The notes under the pieces are model-generated. The model was given only the letters and a program-made list of their open reading frames with translations, made no database searches and had not been told where the DNA came from. A stretch of 51,746 nt of DNA from Actinomycetota bacterium (lineage in GTDB: Bacteria > Actinomycetota > Actinomycetes > Actinomycetales > Microbacteriaceae): assembly GCA_018268515.1 (NCBI GenBank), contig JAFDWK010000026.1, positions 1 to 51,746 of the forward strand. Direction: 5' to 3'. This document shows, piece by piece, positions 1 through 9,711 of this stretch. A program made the position numbers and the translations under genes. The first letter of the stretch is position 1. Each line of letters begins with the position of its first letter.

Positions 1-114
1 CGCCGCCCGCAGCAAGCCACGAGCGACGATTTCCATCCCATGCGAGCAGCACTCCGACGCCTGTCGCGGGTCCGCTCGAGTCGCGACCGGCCGCCGCGAA
101 ACGACCCGTCGGAC
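1..114. other. Window edge, no supported gene
   Basis: No complete gene is visible. On the minus strand an ATG at 36 opens a frame that runs off the window edge after twelve codons (MEIVARGLLRAA). It could be the start of the gene downstream of the permease, but it has no clear ribosome binding site, so it is not called. Confidence 0.4.
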
Positions 115-1581
115 CTACGCGGAGAAGTCCTCCGGAACCTCGAGGGGGCGCCGGGAGAAGTACGCGTCCTTCGCCTTGCGGTAGAACAGCAGCAGCGGGA
201 TCACTCCGACCGCGATGAGGCCGAGACCGAGGATGTTCACGACGGGTTCGTTGTTCGGGATGGACGTGACGAAGATGTACATCATGAACAGAGCCCCGAC
301 CAGGGGCCAGATCCCGATCAGGATCGCGTTCTTGACCGAGGTGAAGATCACCTTCCGGAACCCGATCACCACGGCGAGGCCCGCGAGCGAGTAGTAGAAC
401 GCGATCTGCAGGCCGATCGACGACACCGCCCAGCCGAGGATCTGCCCCACGCTGTCGCCGAACACGTTCGCCAGCACGAACAGCAGGAGCGACACCACGA
501 CGACGACGAGGGTGGCGAACACCGGCGTCTTCCACTTGCGGTTGATCCGGCCGAAGGCGAACGGGATGGTGCGATCGCGCCCCATGGCGAACAGCGTGCG
601 GCTCACCTGCACGAGCGTGGTCTCGAGCGTCGCGATCGTGGACAGCGCGACCGCGATGATGAGGATCTTGCCGCCGATGCCGGGCATGATGGCGTCGCCC
701 AGCACGCTGAGCACGTTGCCGCTGTTGTCCTGGATGGTCTTGCCCGGCAGCATCACCAGGGTCGTCGTGGTGTAGATCTCGAACAGGATGAACACGATGA
801 CGATGCCCAGGATCCCGGCCATGCCGGTGGTCTTGTGCGCGTTCTTGGTCTCCTCGCCGAGGTTGGCCGTGACGTCCCAGCCCCAGTAGTAGAAGGCCGC
901 GATCAGGGCCGCCGACACGAAGACTCCCGCACCGGTGAGGTGGCCGAAGCCGAACCAGTCCCAGGAGAAGGTCTCGCCATGGTGGTACGTCGTGATCGCG
1001 CGCGGGATGGCGATGACCGCGAAGATCACCAGGATCCCGACCTCGACCACCGACATGATCCACTGCGCGCGCTCGGTCGTATGCACGCCGAAGATGACGG
1101 CCGCTGCCATCACCAGGAACCAGACGGATCCGACCAGGGTCACCAGCAGCGTGTTGTTCGCCTGGTCGGGCGCGAACAGTGCGACGGTCATCTGGCCGGC
1201 GGGCAGCGCGCCCGCGACCATGAACACCGTCGCGGAGATCACCAGGGCCCAGCCCGCGAAGAAGCCGAGCAGCGGATGCAGGCCACGGGCGACCCACGAG
1301 AACGACGCACCCGCGTGGCTGTCGACGCGGGCGAGGTGGCTGAACGCGAACGCGATGCCGAGCATCGGGATGCCGCACCACAGCAGGGCGGCGGGGGCGC
1401 CGACGCCGGCGGCGCCGATCAGCAGTGCGGTGCTCGCCGCGATGGAGTATGCGGGTGCGCTGCCCGCCACGGCCATCAGCGTGGAGCCGGCCTTGGACAC
1501 ACCGCCGGCCTGCAGCGCGTGCTCCTGGTAGTCGATCGCACGTTGCGCAGACGTCTCTGTCTCGATCGGGTTGTGGGTCAC
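115..1581 (-). CDS. APC-family amino acid/polyamine permease
   Basis: A 488-residue integral membrane protein of the amino acid-polyamine-organocation superfamily, expected to import an amino acid or amine across the cytoplasmic membrane by cation symport or antiport. About twelve hydrophobic segments follow a roughly 35-residue polar N-terminus. The first helix contains the APC-typical small-residue break (SAPAYSIA), and the protein ends in a polar tail (SRRPLEVPEDFSA). The start is a GTG at 1581, with AGGGG about eight bases upstream. It stands alone and is separated from the toxin-antitoxin pair upstream by a strong hairpin. Substrate specificity cannot be read from the sequence. The family assignment is firm; the substrate is unknown. 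Confidence 0.9.
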   Translation of the reverse strand: MTHNPIETETSAQRAIDYQEHALQAGGVSKAGSTLMAVAGSAPAYSIAASTALLIGAAGVGAPAALLWCGIPMLGIAFAFSHLARVDSHAGASFSWVARGLHPLLGFFAGWALVISATVFMVAGALPAGQMTVALFAPDQANNTLLVTLVGSVWFLVMAAAVIFGVHTTERAQWIMSVVEVGILVIFAVIAIPRAITTYHHGETFSWDWFGFGHLTGAGVFVSAALIAAFYYWGWDVTANLGEETKNAHKTTGMAGILGIVIVFILFEIYTTTTLVMLPGKTIQDNSGNVLSVLGDAIMPGIGGKILIIAVALSTIATLETTLVQVSRTLFAMGRDRTIPFAFGRINRKWKTPVFATLVVVVVSLLLFVLANVFGDSVGQILGWAVSSIGLQIAFYYSLAGLAVVIGFRKVIFTSVKNAILIGIWPLVGALFMMYIFVTSIPNNEPVVNILGLGLIAVGVIPLLLFYRKAKDAYFSRRPLEVPEDFSA

Positions 1582-1930
1582 TCTGTTTCCCCTGTCTCAT
1601 CGTCGGGTGTGGGGGATGACAGAGGGACGCTAGCACCGCGGATCCACCCGCGACTAGATCCGGATCCGATGATTTCGCTGTGCTTCCGAAGGCTATGCGC
1701 GGGCTGAGAGCTTCGGATTCTGAATCCGCGGAAACACGCGCGTTCTCGGAGAAAGTGTTTCGGTATCCGTTGCCGTTCATGTCGAAGGCTTCGGGATGCG
1801 TCGCAACCGGCGCATCCCGAAGCCCTCGGTCTCAGCCGACGGTGGCGGGTGCAGCCCGAGCCACCGCGCCGGTGGAGTGAGGCACGCAACGCGGACTCCA
1901 CCCTGGGGATCCGCCGGCCGCGACAGGGGG
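1582..1930. other. Intergenic region between permease and VapC
   Basis: This 349-base stretch holds the permease leader with its AGGGG ribosome binding site near 1590 and the 14-bp hairpin at 1787-1824. No further gene is supported; short frames here have no homology I recognise. Confidence 0.5.
1787..1824. terminator. Strong hairpin, likely terminator of the VapBC operon
   Basis: A perfect 14-bp inverted repeat (GGCTTCGGGATGCG and its complement) with a 10-base loop lies just beyond the stop of the minus-strand toxin gene. There is no long T-run, so it may also act as an mRNA 3' stabiliser. Confidence 0.65.
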
Positions 1931-2308
1931 TCAGTAGGGCGCGACGAGCCCCTCGAGCATCGGGTAATGCTTGACGTTGCGGGTCAGCAACCGTGCGTCG
2001 AGCAGGGTCGCCGTCGCCGCGATCAGGAAGTCGGCGGCGTCGATCCCGGTGAACGCCGGCAGCCAGCGACGCCCGAGTGCACCCGCCAGTTCGGCGACCG
2101 GCCGATCGATCGGATGCCAGACGATCGCCTCCAGCAGCGGCTCGACGAGGCGCAGCTCCTGTTCCCGGATGAGGATCAGCAGCTCGGCCCGCACGATCTC
2201 GCTGGAGTGCAACGCCCCCCTGGCGGCGGCGTCGAGCAGAGCCTCTCGCGCTGCCGGAACACCGCGACTGTGGTCGATCAGCACAGACGTGTCGACGAGG
2301 CTGATCAT
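1931..2308 (-). CDS. vapC: VapC-type PIN-domain toxin ribonuclease
   Basis: A 125-residue PIN-domain protein, the expected length for VapC toxins, which are Mg-dependent ribonucleases that cleave tRNA or rRNA when freed from antitoxin. The acidic active-site set is present: D6 in the opening LVDTSVLID strand, E42 (VRAELL), D90 and D93 (GIDAADFLIA), with N111 after the last strand (LLTRNVKHYP). Its start overlaps the end of the antitoxin gene by four bases, so the two are translationally coupled. The target RNA is unknown. The family assignment is secure because motif order, size and neighbour all agree. Confidence 0.92.
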   Translation of the reverse strand: MISLVDTSVLIDHSRGVPAAREALLDAAARGALHSSEIVRAELLILIREQELRLVEPLLEAIVWHPIDRPVAELAGALGRRWLPAFTGIDAADFLIAATATLLDARLLTRNVKHYPMLEGLVAPY

Positions 2309-2559
2309 GCGGACTCGGACAGCCTCTGCCCGGATCGAAGGGAATCGACCAGCTTCTCGCCGGAGACCTCGATCTCCACGACACCGAAGCTCATGTCGAT
2401 CAAGGTCCGGATGCGCTCCGGTTCCCCCACCTCACCGTAGGCCGTATGGATCGCGTCGCGGATCAGCGCACTCATCGATCGCCCGGTGCGTCGCGCAGCC
2501 GCATCCAGCACCCGACGATCGTCGTCGCTGAGCGAGATCTGCGTACGCGTCAAAGCCAT
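2305..2559 (-). CDS. vapB: VapB-type ribbon-helix-helix antitoxin
   Basis: An 84-residue protein with an N-terminal ribbon-helix-helix DNA-binding fold (TQISLSDDD strand, then two helices ending near GRSMSALIRDAIHTAYG). A C-terminal tail (IDMSFGVVEIEVSGEKLVDSL) probably wraps the toxin. It should neutralise the PIN toxin encoded immediately downstream and repress its own operon. The ATG at 2559 lies inside a 9-bp inverted repeat, which suggests autoregulation and a leaderless mRNA. Upstream of the ATG I see no ribosome binding site. Confidence 0.9.
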   Translation of the reverse strand: MALTRTQISLSDDDRRVLDAAARRTGRSMSALIRDAIHTAYGEVGEPERIRTLIDMSFGVVEIEVSGEKLVDSLRSGQRLSESA

Positions 2560-2581
2560 GATGTAATCATCCTACATCATG
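2557..2581 (-). promoter_or_regulatory. Autoregulatory operator and leaderless promoter of vapBC
   Basis: A perfect 9-bp inverted repeat (CATGATGTA ... TACATCATG, 7-base spacer) covers the start codon of the antitoxin. Read on the minus strand, TAGGAT (2569-2574) sits nine bases before the ATG and fits a TAnnnT -10 box for leaderless transcription. Antitoxin binding here would block RNA polymerase directly. Confidence 0.65.
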
Positions 2582-2618
2582 CGAGGCGTGCGCAGAGGGG
2601 ATCCTCCACAGCTCCGCG

Positions 2619-2725
2619 CGCCCGGCCCCCGGCCCCGACGCCCCCACGCCAGTCCCGGCCCCGGCCCCGGCGCCCCCACGCCAGCCCCAGCCCACCAGTC
2701 CCGGCCCCGGCCCCGACCCCGGTCC
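2619..2725. repeat. C-rich degenerate tandem repeat
   Basis: An almost pure C/G tract built from CCCGGCCCCGG-like units. The exact 14-mer CGCCCCCACGCCAG occurs at 2639-2652 and 2671-2684, a period of 32. It lies between the end of the sugar-permease gene and the antitoxin promoter. The plus-strand proline-rich reading frame has no start context and is not treated as a gene. Confidence 0.7.
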
Positions 2726-2766
2726 ACGACGATGCGCGGGCCGGGGTCGACGGGTCGAACGGACGC

Positions 2767-3972
2767 TCAGCGCCCCGAGCGGCGCTTGTTGAACACGTCG
2801 AAGGCGACGGCGGCGAGCAGCACCAGACCCTTGATGAGCGCCTGGTACTCGGTGCCGACGCCGAGGATCGACATGCCGTTGTTGAGGATGCCGATGATCA
2901 GACCGCCGATGATCGCTCCCGTGATCCTGCCGATGCCTCCTGTGACGGCCGCGCCGCCGATGAACACGGCCGCGATCGCGTCGAGCTCGAACCCGTCGCC
3001 GTTGCGGGGGCTCGCGAGGTTCAGCTGCGAGGTGAACACGAGACCGGCGAGCGCCGACAGCACGCCCATGTTGATGAACAGCGTGAACGTGACCCGCGGC
3101 GTCTTCACGCCGGACAGGCTGGCCGCGAGCGGGTTGCCGCCGATGGCGTAGATGTGCCGCCCCCAGACGCTGCGGGACATGATCGCGGAGTACACCACGG
3201 TCAGCACGCCGAGGATCACCAGGGCGATCGGGGTGCCGTTGTAGCTCGCGAGCAGGTAGGCGACGAACGCGATCAGCAGGCTCGTGAAGGCGAGCTTGGC
3301 GACGAACCACCACAGCGGCTCGTCCTCGACGGCGAACTTCCGCCGCGTCATGCGCCCGCGGATCCCGAAGCCGATCATCCCGAACACGACGAGCACCGCG
3401 AGGATGAGCGTGAGCGGCTCGACAACCGTCTGGCCCCCGCCGAGATCGGGCAGGAAGCCGGCGCCGATCGCGCGGAACCCGTCGGGGAAGGGAGAGATCG
3501 CGGTGTTCTGCAGCGTGATCTGGGTCAGGCCGCGGAACGTCAGCATTCCGGCCAGCGTGACGATGAACGCCGGGATCTTGAAGTACGCGATCCAGAAGCC
3601 CTGCCAGGCGCCGATCAGAGCGCCGAGCACGAGGCACAGCACGACGGCGATCGGCCAGGGCACGCCCATCCGGGTGATCAGCACGCCGGCCGCGGCGCCG
3701 ATGAAGGCGACCACGGATCCGACGGACAGATCGATGTGGCCCGCGATGATCACCATGACCATGCCGATCGCCAGGATCAGGATGTAGCTGTTCTGGATGA
3801 TCAGGTTCGACACGTTGATCGGCGCGAGGGTGATGCCGCCCGTGGTGATCTGGAAGAAGATCACGATCACGATCAGCGCGATGAACAGGCCGATCTGCCG
3901 CAGCTGTCCGGTGAGGAAGTCGACGACGCCGCGCAGCGAGGCCGTCTTCGGGGTGATGGATGAGCCGCTCAT
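2767..3972 (-). CDS. mmsB: Multiple-sugar ABC transporter permease (GguB/MmsB)
   Basis: A 401-residue inner-membrane permease of the ribose/xylose branched type (BPD_transp_2 family) with about ten hydrophobic segments. It should form the channel for a monosaccharide importer with the ATPase and binding protein encoded upstream. The start chosen is the ATG at 3972 (MSGSSITPK), which overlaps the ATPase stop by four bases. An upstream in-frame ATG at 4248 would put 92 residues of out-of-frame ATPase shadow on the N-terminus and is rejected. Landmarks include [20 protein letters not shown], typical of this permease family. The length agrees with GguB/MmsB. Confidence 0.92.
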   Translation of the reverse strand: MSGSSITPKTASLRGVVDFLTGQLRQIGLFIALIVIVIFFQITTGGITLAPINVSNLIIQNSYILILAIGMVMVIIAGHIDLSVGSVVAFIGAAAGVLITRMGVPWPIAVVLCLVLGALIGAWQGFWIAYFKIPAFIVTLAGMLTFRGLTQITLQNTAISPFPDGFRAIGAGFLPDLGGGQTVVEPLTLILAVLVVFGMIGFGIRGRMTRRKFAVEDEPLWWFVAKLAFTSLLIAFVAYLLASYNGTPIALVILGVLTVVYSAIMSRSVWGRHIYAIGGNPLAASLSGVKTPRVTFTLFINMGVLSALAGLVFTSQLNLASPRNGDGFELDAIAAVFIGGAAVTGGIGRITGAIIGGLIIGILNNGMSILGVGTEYQALIKGLVLLAAVAFDVFNKRRSGR

Positions 3973-5510
3973 GCGGAGCCCACCTCCTTCTCCTGGGTCA
4001 TGAATCGCATGAGGTTCTCCGCCGTGGCCTCCGACCGCGGGACGTCCGCGGTGATGCGCCCCTCGGCGAGGGTGTAGATGCGGTCGCAGAGACCGATCAG
4101 TTCGGGCAGTTCGCTGGAGATCACGATGACGCCCTTGCCCTCGCTCGCGAGCGAGTTGATGATGCCGTAGATCTCGTACTTGGCTCCGACGTCGATGCCG
4201 CGCGTGGGCTCGTCGAGGATCAGTACGTCGGGGGACGTGTTCATCCACTTCGACAGCACGACCTTCTGCTGGTTGCCCCCGGAGAGCTTGCCGACGACCG
4301 CCTCGACCGAGCTGGTCTTGATGTTCATGCTCTTCCGATAGGACTCGGCGATGATGCGTTCGCGGCTCTCGTTCACCCAGCCGATCTTCGCGATCCGGTC
4401 GAGCGCCGCGATCGTGATGTTCCGCTCGACGTCGTCGATGAGGTTCAGCCCGAACCGCTTCCGGTCCTCGGTCGCGTAGGCGAGCCCGTGGCCGATCGCC
4501 TCCGACACCGTCTTCGTGGAGATCTCGGATCCGCGCTTGTAGACGCGGCCCGAGATGTTCACGCCGTAGCTGCGGCCGAACACGCTCATCGCCAGCTCGG
4601 TGCGCCCGGCCCCCATGATCCCGGCGATGCCGACGATCTCGCCCTCCCGGACTGCCAGGGTCGCGCCGTCGACGACCTTGCGCTCGTGATCGAGAGGATG
4701 ATGCACCGTCCAGTCCTCGATCCGCAGCAGCTCCTCGCCGATCCTCGGGACGCGGTCGGGGAACCGGCTCGCCAGATCCCGGCCGACCATGCCGCGAATG
4801 ATCCGGTCCTCGCTGACGTCGTCCGTGCGCATCTCGAGGGTCTCGATGTTGCGTCCGTCACGGATGACGGTGACCTCGTCGGCGATCGCACGGATCTCGT
4901 TGAGCTTGTGGCTGATGATGATCGAGGTGATGCCCTCGTCGCGCAGGTGCGTGATGAGCTCGAGCATGTGCGCGGAGTCGTCATCGTTGAGCGCCGCCGT
5001 CGGCTCGTCCAGGATCAGCAGCCGCACGCTCTTGGAGAGCGCTTTCGCGATCTCGACGAGCTGCTGCTTGCCGACGCCGATGTCCGCGATCTTGGTGGCG
5101 GGGTTCTCCTTGAGCCCCACGCTCGCGAGCAGCTTCGCCGCCTCCTGGTTGGTGGTGTTCCAGTCGATCCAGCCGCCGGATTGACGCTCGTTGCCGAGGA
5201 AGATGTTCTCCGCGATCGACAGGTACGGGCTCAGCGCCAGCTCCTGATGGATGATCACGACCCCGGCGTGCTCGGATTCGTTGATGTTCTTGAACGCCAC
5301 CGGCTCGCCGTCCAGGACGATCTCCCCGTCATAGGATCCGTGCGGGTAGACGCCTGAGAGCACTTTCATCAGGGTGGACTTTCCGGCGCCGTTCTCGCCG
5401 CAGATCGCATGCACGTGGCCGCGCTGCACCGTGATCGACACGTCCTGCAGAGCCTTCACGCCCGGGAACGTCTTGGTGATGCCGCGCATCTCGAGGATGT
5501 TGTCGCTCAT
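3969..5510 (-). CDS. mmsA: Multiple-sugar ABC transporter ATPase (GguA/MmsA)
   Basis: A 513-residue duplicated ATPase of the sugar type (RbsA/XylG/GguA). The first nucleotide-binding domain has Walker [10 protein letters not shown] and a Walker B ending [11 protein letters not shown]. The second has a degenerate Walker A ([10 protein letters not shown]) but an intact signature [14 protein letters not shown] and Walker [12 protein letters not shown]. This asymmetry is normal for the family. It energises uptake of monosaccharides captured by the binding protein 66 bases upstream and is coupled to the permease by an ATGA overlap. An AGGAGAG ribosome binding site precedes the ATG at 5510. Confidence 0.95.
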   Translation of the reverse strand: MSDNILEMRGITKTFPGVKALQDVSITVQRGHVHAICGENGAGKSTLMKVLSGVYPHGSYDGEIVLDGEPVAFKNINESEHAGVVIIHQELALSPYLSIAENIFLGNERQSGGWIDWNTTNQEAAKLLASVGLKENPATKIADIGVGKQQLVEIAKALSKSVRLLILDEPTAALNDDDSAHMLELITHLRDEGITSIIISHKLNEIRAIADEVTVIRDGRNIETLEMRTDDVSEDRIIRGMVGRDLASRFPDRVPRIGEELLRIEDWTVHHPLDHERKVVDGATLAVREGEIVGIAGIMGAGRTELAMSVFGRSYGVNISGRVYKRGSEISTKTVSEAIGHGLAYATEDRKRFGLNLIDDVERNITIAALDRIAKIGWVNESRERIIAESYRKSMNIKTSSVEAVVGKLSGGNQQKVVLSKWMNTSPDVLILDEPTRGIDVGAKYEIYGIINSLASEGKGVIVISSELPELIGLCDRIYTLAEGRITADVPRSEATAENLMRFMTQEKEVGSA

Positions 5511-5576
5511 CTCGCTCTCCTTTCGTCAGAGGGGCGGCCGCGGGAGCGTCCGCGGCCACCCCTGTCGAGGGAGTGC

Positions 5577-6701
5577 CTACTTGAGCTGATCCTCGGTGTA
5601 GTAGCCGGTGTCGATGACGGCTGCCTTGTAGTTGTCCTTCGTGACGACGACCGGCTCGAACAGGAACGTCGGGACGACCTTGGTCTTGTTGTCGTAGGAC
5701 TTGGTGTCGTTGACCTCGGGGGTCTTGCCGTTCAGCACGTCGTCGGTCATCTTCACGGCCTCGCCTGCGAGCTTGCGGGTGTCCTTGTAGATGGTGGAGT
5801 ACTGCTGGCCCGCGATGATCGACTTGACGGACGGGATCTCCGCATCCTGCCCCGTGATGATCGGGAGCTTGTCGGTCGCATAGCCGGCCCCGGTGAGGGC
5901 CGAGATGATGCCGATCGACAGACCGTCGTAGGGCGAGAGCACGCCATCGACCTTCTGGCCGCCGGAGTACGTGGAGGCGATGAGGTCCTGCATGCGCTTC
6001 TTGGCGACGTCGGCCTGCCAGCCCTGCGTGGCGACCTGCGTGAATCCGGTCTGGCCGCTGCCGACCTTCACCACGCCCTTGTCGAGGTACGGCTTGAGCG
6101 TGTCCATCGCGCCGTTGAAGAAGAACGTGGCGTTGTTGTCGTCCGGGCTGCCTGCGAACAGCTCGATGTTGAAGGGGCCCGCGTTGCCGGTGTCCTTGCC
6201 GCTCTTGTCGAGGACGCCGAGTCCCTCCAGGAGGCTGGTCGCCTGCTGCACGCCCACCTTGTAGTTGTCGAAGGTCGTGTAGTAATCGACGTTCTTGTTG
6301 CCGTTGATGAGCCGGTCGTAGGCGATGACCTTCACACCCTTGGACGCGGCCTGGTCGAGCTGGCTGGACAGCGCCGTGCCGTCGACCGAGGCGATGACGA
6401 GGACCTTGGCCCCCTTGGTGAGCATGTTCGAGATCTGCTGCACCTGGGTGGGGATGTCGTCGTCCGCGTACTCCAGGTCGACCTTGTAGCCGAGCTTCTC
6501 GAGGCCCGCCTTCACGGCGTCGCCGTCGTGGATCCACCGGGTCGAGGTCTTCGTCGGCATCGCGACGCCGACGAGGGCTCCCTTGTTGGCACCGGGCTCC
6601 GCCGTCGTGGAACCGCCGCCCCGGGTTCCGGCGCACGCGGTCATGGTGACGGTCAGGGCGACGGCGGCTGCGACGCCGACGACCAGTCTCTTGAACTTCA
6701 T
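5577..6701 (-). CDS. chvE: Multiple-sugar binding lipoprotein (ChvE-like)
   Basis: A 374-residue periplasmic-type sugar-binding protein anchored as a lipoprotein. The N-terminus is a signal peptide ending in a lipobox-like TMTAC near residue 22. The mature part closely follows ChvE/XylF proteins ([49 protein letters not shown]). It should bind aldopentoses and hexoses and deliver them to the permease. The ATG at 6701 is chosen because AAAGGA lies seven bases upstream; longer in-frame starts add a non-signal extension. It is the first gene of the transporter operon, 350 bases downstream of the LacI gene. Confidence 0.93.
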   Translation of the reverse strand: MKFKRLVVGVAAAVALTVTMTACAGTRGGGSTTAEPGANKGALVGVAMPTKTSTRWIHDGDAVKAGLEKLGYKVDLEYADDDIPTQVQQISNMLTKGAKVLVIASVDGTALSSQLDQAASKGVKVIAYDRLINGNKNVDYYTTFDNYKVGVQQATSLLEGLGVLDKSGKDTGNAGPFNIELFAGSPDDNNATFFFNGAMDTLKPYLDKGVVKVGSGQTGFTQVATQGWQADVAKKRMQDLIASTYSGGQKVDGVLSPYDGLSIGIISALTGAGYATDKLPIITGQDAEIPSVKSIIAGQQYSTIYKDTRKLAGEAVKMTDDVLNGKTPEVNDTKSYDNKTKVVPTFLFEPVVVTKDNYKAAVIDTGYYTEDQLK

Positions 6702-6928
6702 GTGATTCCTTTCGTCGAGCGGCCGCCATGGCGCGCTCCGAACAGCAGCGGGCGCGCCGATGGCACGATCGGACCGCCCGGTCAGGACCTGCACCCGGCA
6801 GGGGCAGGGCGGCGGTCGCATCGATGCGGCCGCCGATTCGTGGTGCTCTTCGCACGACACCGGTGGCCGCCGGCATCCTGCACTGCTGCGGCGAGGAGAG
6901 TCGGAACCCGACCTCTTCGTCGCCGCGA

Positions 6929-6985
6929 GTGTGACCGCTCACACCCGCACGACAGATCTTCTGGCGAACCGGTCACATTTGTCAA
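6929..6985 (-). promoter_or_regulatory. Promoter and LacI-type operator of the sugar transporter operon
   Basis: Read on the minus strand, TTGACA (6980-6985) is followed after 18 bases by GAAGAT (6956-6961), a plausible -35/-10 pair. Just downstream is GTGTGACCGCTCACAC (6929-6944), whose 6-bp arms GTGTGA/TCACAC are perfect and resemble the TGTGAnnGCTCACA operators of actinobacterial LacI-family repressors. Position downstream of the -10 fits repression by the LacI protein encoded upstream. The remaining 200 or so bases before the ATG are an untranslated leader in which I see no gene. Confidence 0.65.
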
Positions 6986-7051
6986 GAGGAGTTTCAGAAT
7001 GCACGAGGCGCGGGGCGGCTCAGGACCGCCTCGATGCCCGTCGCGAGCGGG

Positions 7052-8071
7052 TCAGGACGACCGGGGCGCCGCCGAGGAAGCCCGCACGATCAGCCGCGGG
7101 ATCAGGGGTTCCTGCACGACGTCCTCACCGTTCAGCTGCGCCATCAAGATGCGGATCGTGCGACGGCCGAGCTCGACGAAGTCCTGCCGCACGGTCGTCA
7201 GCGGCGGGAAGAAGTGCGCTGCCTCCGGAATGTCGTCGAAGCCCACGATGCTGATGTCCTCGGGCACTCTGACGCCTCGCTCCCGGCAGGCGTGCAGGAA
7301 GCCGAGCGCCATCGAATCGTTCCCGGCGAAGACCGCCGTGAAGTCCGGCGTGCGCAGCAGGCTCAGGCCCGCCTCGTAGCCGAACTGCGCGGTCCAGTCG
7401 CCCAGCAACGGGGCGCGCACCCGCAGATCACGGGCGTCGAGCTCACGCAGATAGCCGACCATGCGCGCCTCGGCCTCCGTCCAGTTCTGCGGCCCGGCCA
7501 GGTGGACGATGAACTCGTGGCCGAGGTCTGCGAGATGCCCGACGGCGGCTCTGGCACCCGCGATCTGGTCCATCGCCATCGAGTGACGCTCACCGCTGGG
7601 CCCGAGCGCCACGATGGGCACGTCCACGCTCATGCCGCCGACCTCGCTGAGGACCTCCTGCTGCGGCGCGATCACGATGATCGCCTCGACGGCCTGGCTG
7701 AGCAGGTCGTCGACGCTGGTGCGCACGGCATCGGGCTCTCCGGAGCGCAGATTCGCGACGGAGAGCCGGTAGCCGGCGTCGCGCGCCGCGAACTCGATGG
7801 CGGTGATCGCCGTGGCGGGTCCGTACAACGAGCTCTGCGCCGTGAGCACGCCGATCGTGCGGGAGCGGCTCGTCGACAGCGCCCTCGCGACGGGATTCGG
7901 CCGGTAGCCGAGCCGGTCGATGACCGACTGCACGTGCTCGCGCGTCTTCTCCCTGATCCGGTCGCTGCCGTTCAGCACCCTCGACACGGTCTGATACGAG
8001 ACGCCGGCCTCGCGCGCCACATCCCGGATGTTCAGGGCGCGAGGCGGCTCGCTGTCCACAGCCACGCGCAC
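7052..8071 (-). CDS. LacI-family sugar-responsive repressor
   Basis: A 339-residue LacI/GalR regulator. The helix-turn-helix and hinge are at residues 13-35 and onward (LNIRDVAREAGVSYQTVSRV, then a GYRPNPVARAL hinge), followed by a periplasmic-binding-protein-like effector domain (TIGVLT, VFAGNDSMALGF, ISIVGFDDIPEA). It lies directly upstream of and co-oriented with the ChvE-type transporter operon and probably represses it through the palindrome at 6929-6944, with release by a sugar. The start is a GTG at 8071, preceded by GGAACGGGG; a CATAAT -10 box sits at 8096-8101 on the same strand. The effector is not identifiable. Confidence 0.92.
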   Translation of the reverse strand: MRVAVDSEPPRALNIRDVAREAGVSYQTVSRVLNGSDRIREKTREHVQSVIDRLGYRPNPVARALSTSRSRTIGVLTAQSSLYGPATAITAIEFAARDAGYRLSVANLRSGEPDAVRTSVDDLLSQAVEAIIVIAPQQEVLSEVGGMSVDVPIVALGPSGERHSMAMDQIAGARAAVGHLADLGHEFIVHLAGPQNWTEAEARMVGYLRELDARDLRVRAPLLGDWTAQFGYEAGLSLLRTPDFTAVFAGNDSMALGFLHACRERGVRVPEDISIVGFDDIPEAAHFFPPLTTVRQDFVELGRRTIRILMAQLNGEDVVQEPLIPRLIVRASSAAPRSS

Positions 8072-8392
8072 CCCCGTTCCATTCGGTCAGGACTCATTAT
8101 GCGCGAGCCCCGGGACGCCACGGACGCGAGAGACGCGCACCCCGCCGGTCCGGCATTCGGAGCAGACACCACAGCGTGCAGAGCCGGTGACGTTCTGCAT
8201 GATCCGAGAAGCTCTCCTGCTGAACCCCAGAAGGGCCCTCGGGAACCGGGGCGACGCAAGCGGCGAGGAACGCCCGCGCCCTCGCGGCGACCGCGCCCCG
8301 TCGCCGTCGCCGTCGCGGGCGAGCGGATCCGGTCCCGTCGACGACGGTGGCATGCCGGAACAGTGCCGAGGAGGTCTCGGCGGGAGCCCTCC
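8072..8392. other. Intergenic region upstream of the LacI gene
   Basis: A 321-base GC-rich gap. It contains the likely LacI promoter (CATAAT at 8096-8101 read on the minus strand) and, at its other end, the 3' flank of the PLP-enzyme gene. Frames through it on both strands show arginine-rich translations typical of non-coding high-GC DNA. Confidence 0.5.
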
Positions 8393-9697
8393 TCAGAAGA
8401 CGGTCTCCACGGCGTCGACGACCACGGAGTCGAGCGCATCCGCATCCGCGACGACGGGGATCAGCCGCCACTTGTCGAGCACCGTGCACGGGTGCGAGAG
8501 ACCGAGCCGCACCACGTCGCCCACCCGCAGACGAGCGGCGGCGCCCGAGGCGACCGCGTCCTCGCCGAGGCGGAGGAACAGGTGCTGGTCGTTGAGCGCG
8601 GATACGTGGCTGCCCGCGAGCGCGCCGTCGTCCTCGGCGCGTCCTGCGATGCGCTGCGCGACCGGGAGCCCCTCGTCGAAGGAGGCATCGCGGCGTCCGC
8701 AGTCGAGCAGCGCGAGACCCGGCTCGGGCCGCGACAGCACCCGTGCCCATACGTGCATCGCGGAGCGGAACGGCACATCACCGATCGTGCGGCCCATCGG
8801 GCTGATCCCCGCGTAGAAGCCGTCGTCGTGGATCTGGAACGCTCCCGAGCGCACCACGACGTCTGCATCGGGGCACAGCGGCGGGAGCACGGCGCCGACG
8901 CGATCGAAGTAGGCGCTGCCGCCCGCGGTGACCACGGGACGCGCGCCCTCCGGATACAGCCCGGCGTCGGCGAGCTCGCGATGCAGGCCCCCGAGCGCGG
9001 CCAGATAGCCGTCGACCCGGGCGATCGCCGCGTCACCGGCGTCGTGCGCGAGGGCGCCCTCGTAGCCGCCGACACCGGCCAGCTCGAGCACGGGCGAGGC
9101 GGCGATGGCCTCGGCCACGGCGCGAGCGGCGGCACGGTCGCGGGCGCCGGTACGACCGCCGGCCCCGCCGAGCTCGACGAGCACCCGCAGCGGACGCGGC
9201 GCTCCCCCGTTCGAGGCGGTCTCCATCGCGCGGACCACATCGACGCCGTCGGCCCAGCTCAGGATCTCGACGTCGGGGTGCGCGGCCAGCTCATCGGCGA
9301 TCCAGCGCAGCCCGATCGGATCCACGACCTCGTTCGCGATGACGATGCGGCGCACTCCGTGGGCGCGTCCGACCTGCGCCTGCCACGGGGTGGCGAGCGT
9401 GAGTCCCCAGGCGCCGGCACCACGGGGGCGGTCGTCGAGCAGCCGCCGCCACAGCATCGGGGCCATAGCCGTCTTGCCGTGCGGGGCCAGCAGCACCCCG
9501 GCTCCCTGCGCCCAGTCGGCCATGCGCACCTCGTTGTGCGCCATCGCACCGGCGTCGAGCGTGAGCAGCGGCGTCGCGAAGTCGGAGCGCACCGGTCTCG
9601 TCAGCAGGAACTGCTCCAGCGTCAGTCCGTGCGCCGACGGCGGGAAGGACTTGTCGCCGACGGACAGCGTGCGGGCACCATTCGAAGACGTCTCCAT
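8393..9697 (-). CDS. D-threonine aldolase / D-serine dehydratase-like PLP enzyme
   Basis: A 434-residue fold-type III PLP enzyme with an N-terminal alanine-racemase-like barrel and a C-terminal DSD1-type metal-binding domain. K75 in APHGKTAMAP is the expected Schiff-base lysine. The C-terminal LSHPCTVLDKWR carries the His and Cys that bind the divalent metal in D-threonine aldolase and D-serine dehydratase. It probably cleaves or deaminates a D-beta-hydroxy amino acid; the exact substrate cannot be told. The ATG at 9697 follows GGAGGT with almost no spacing. The alternative ATG at 9751 would run through a tandem repeat that looks regulatory, so the shorter form is preferred. A RidA remnant lies divergently upstream. 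Confidence 0.85.
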   Translation of the reverse strand: METSSNGARTLSVGDKSFPPSAHGLTLEQFLLTRPVRSDFATPLLTLDAGAMAHNEVRMADWAQGAGVLLAPHGKTAMAPMLWRRLLDDRPRGAGAWGLTLATPWQAQVGRAHGVRRIVIANEVVDPIGLRWIADELAAHPDVEILSWADGVDVVRAMETASNGGAPRPLRVLVELGGAGGRTGARDRAAARAVAEAIAASPVLELAGVGGYEGALAHDAGDAAIARVDGYLAALGGLHRELADAGLYPEGARPVVTAGGSAYFDRVGAVLPPLCPDADVVVRSGAFQIHDDGFYAGISPMGRTIGDVPFRSAMHVWARVLSRPEPGLALLDCGRRDASFDEGLPVAQRIAGRAEDDGALAGSHVSALNDQHLFLRLGEDAVASGAAARLRVGDVVRLGLSHPCTVLDKWRLIPVVADADALDSVVVDAVETVF

Positions 9698-9711
9698 ACC
9701 TCCATGATGCG

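Noticed and set aside
5329-6942. 537-codon minus-strand frame opposite-phase to chvE
   Set aside because: It is a frame-shifted reading of the binding protein gene; the chvE frame has signal, lipobox and family motifs.
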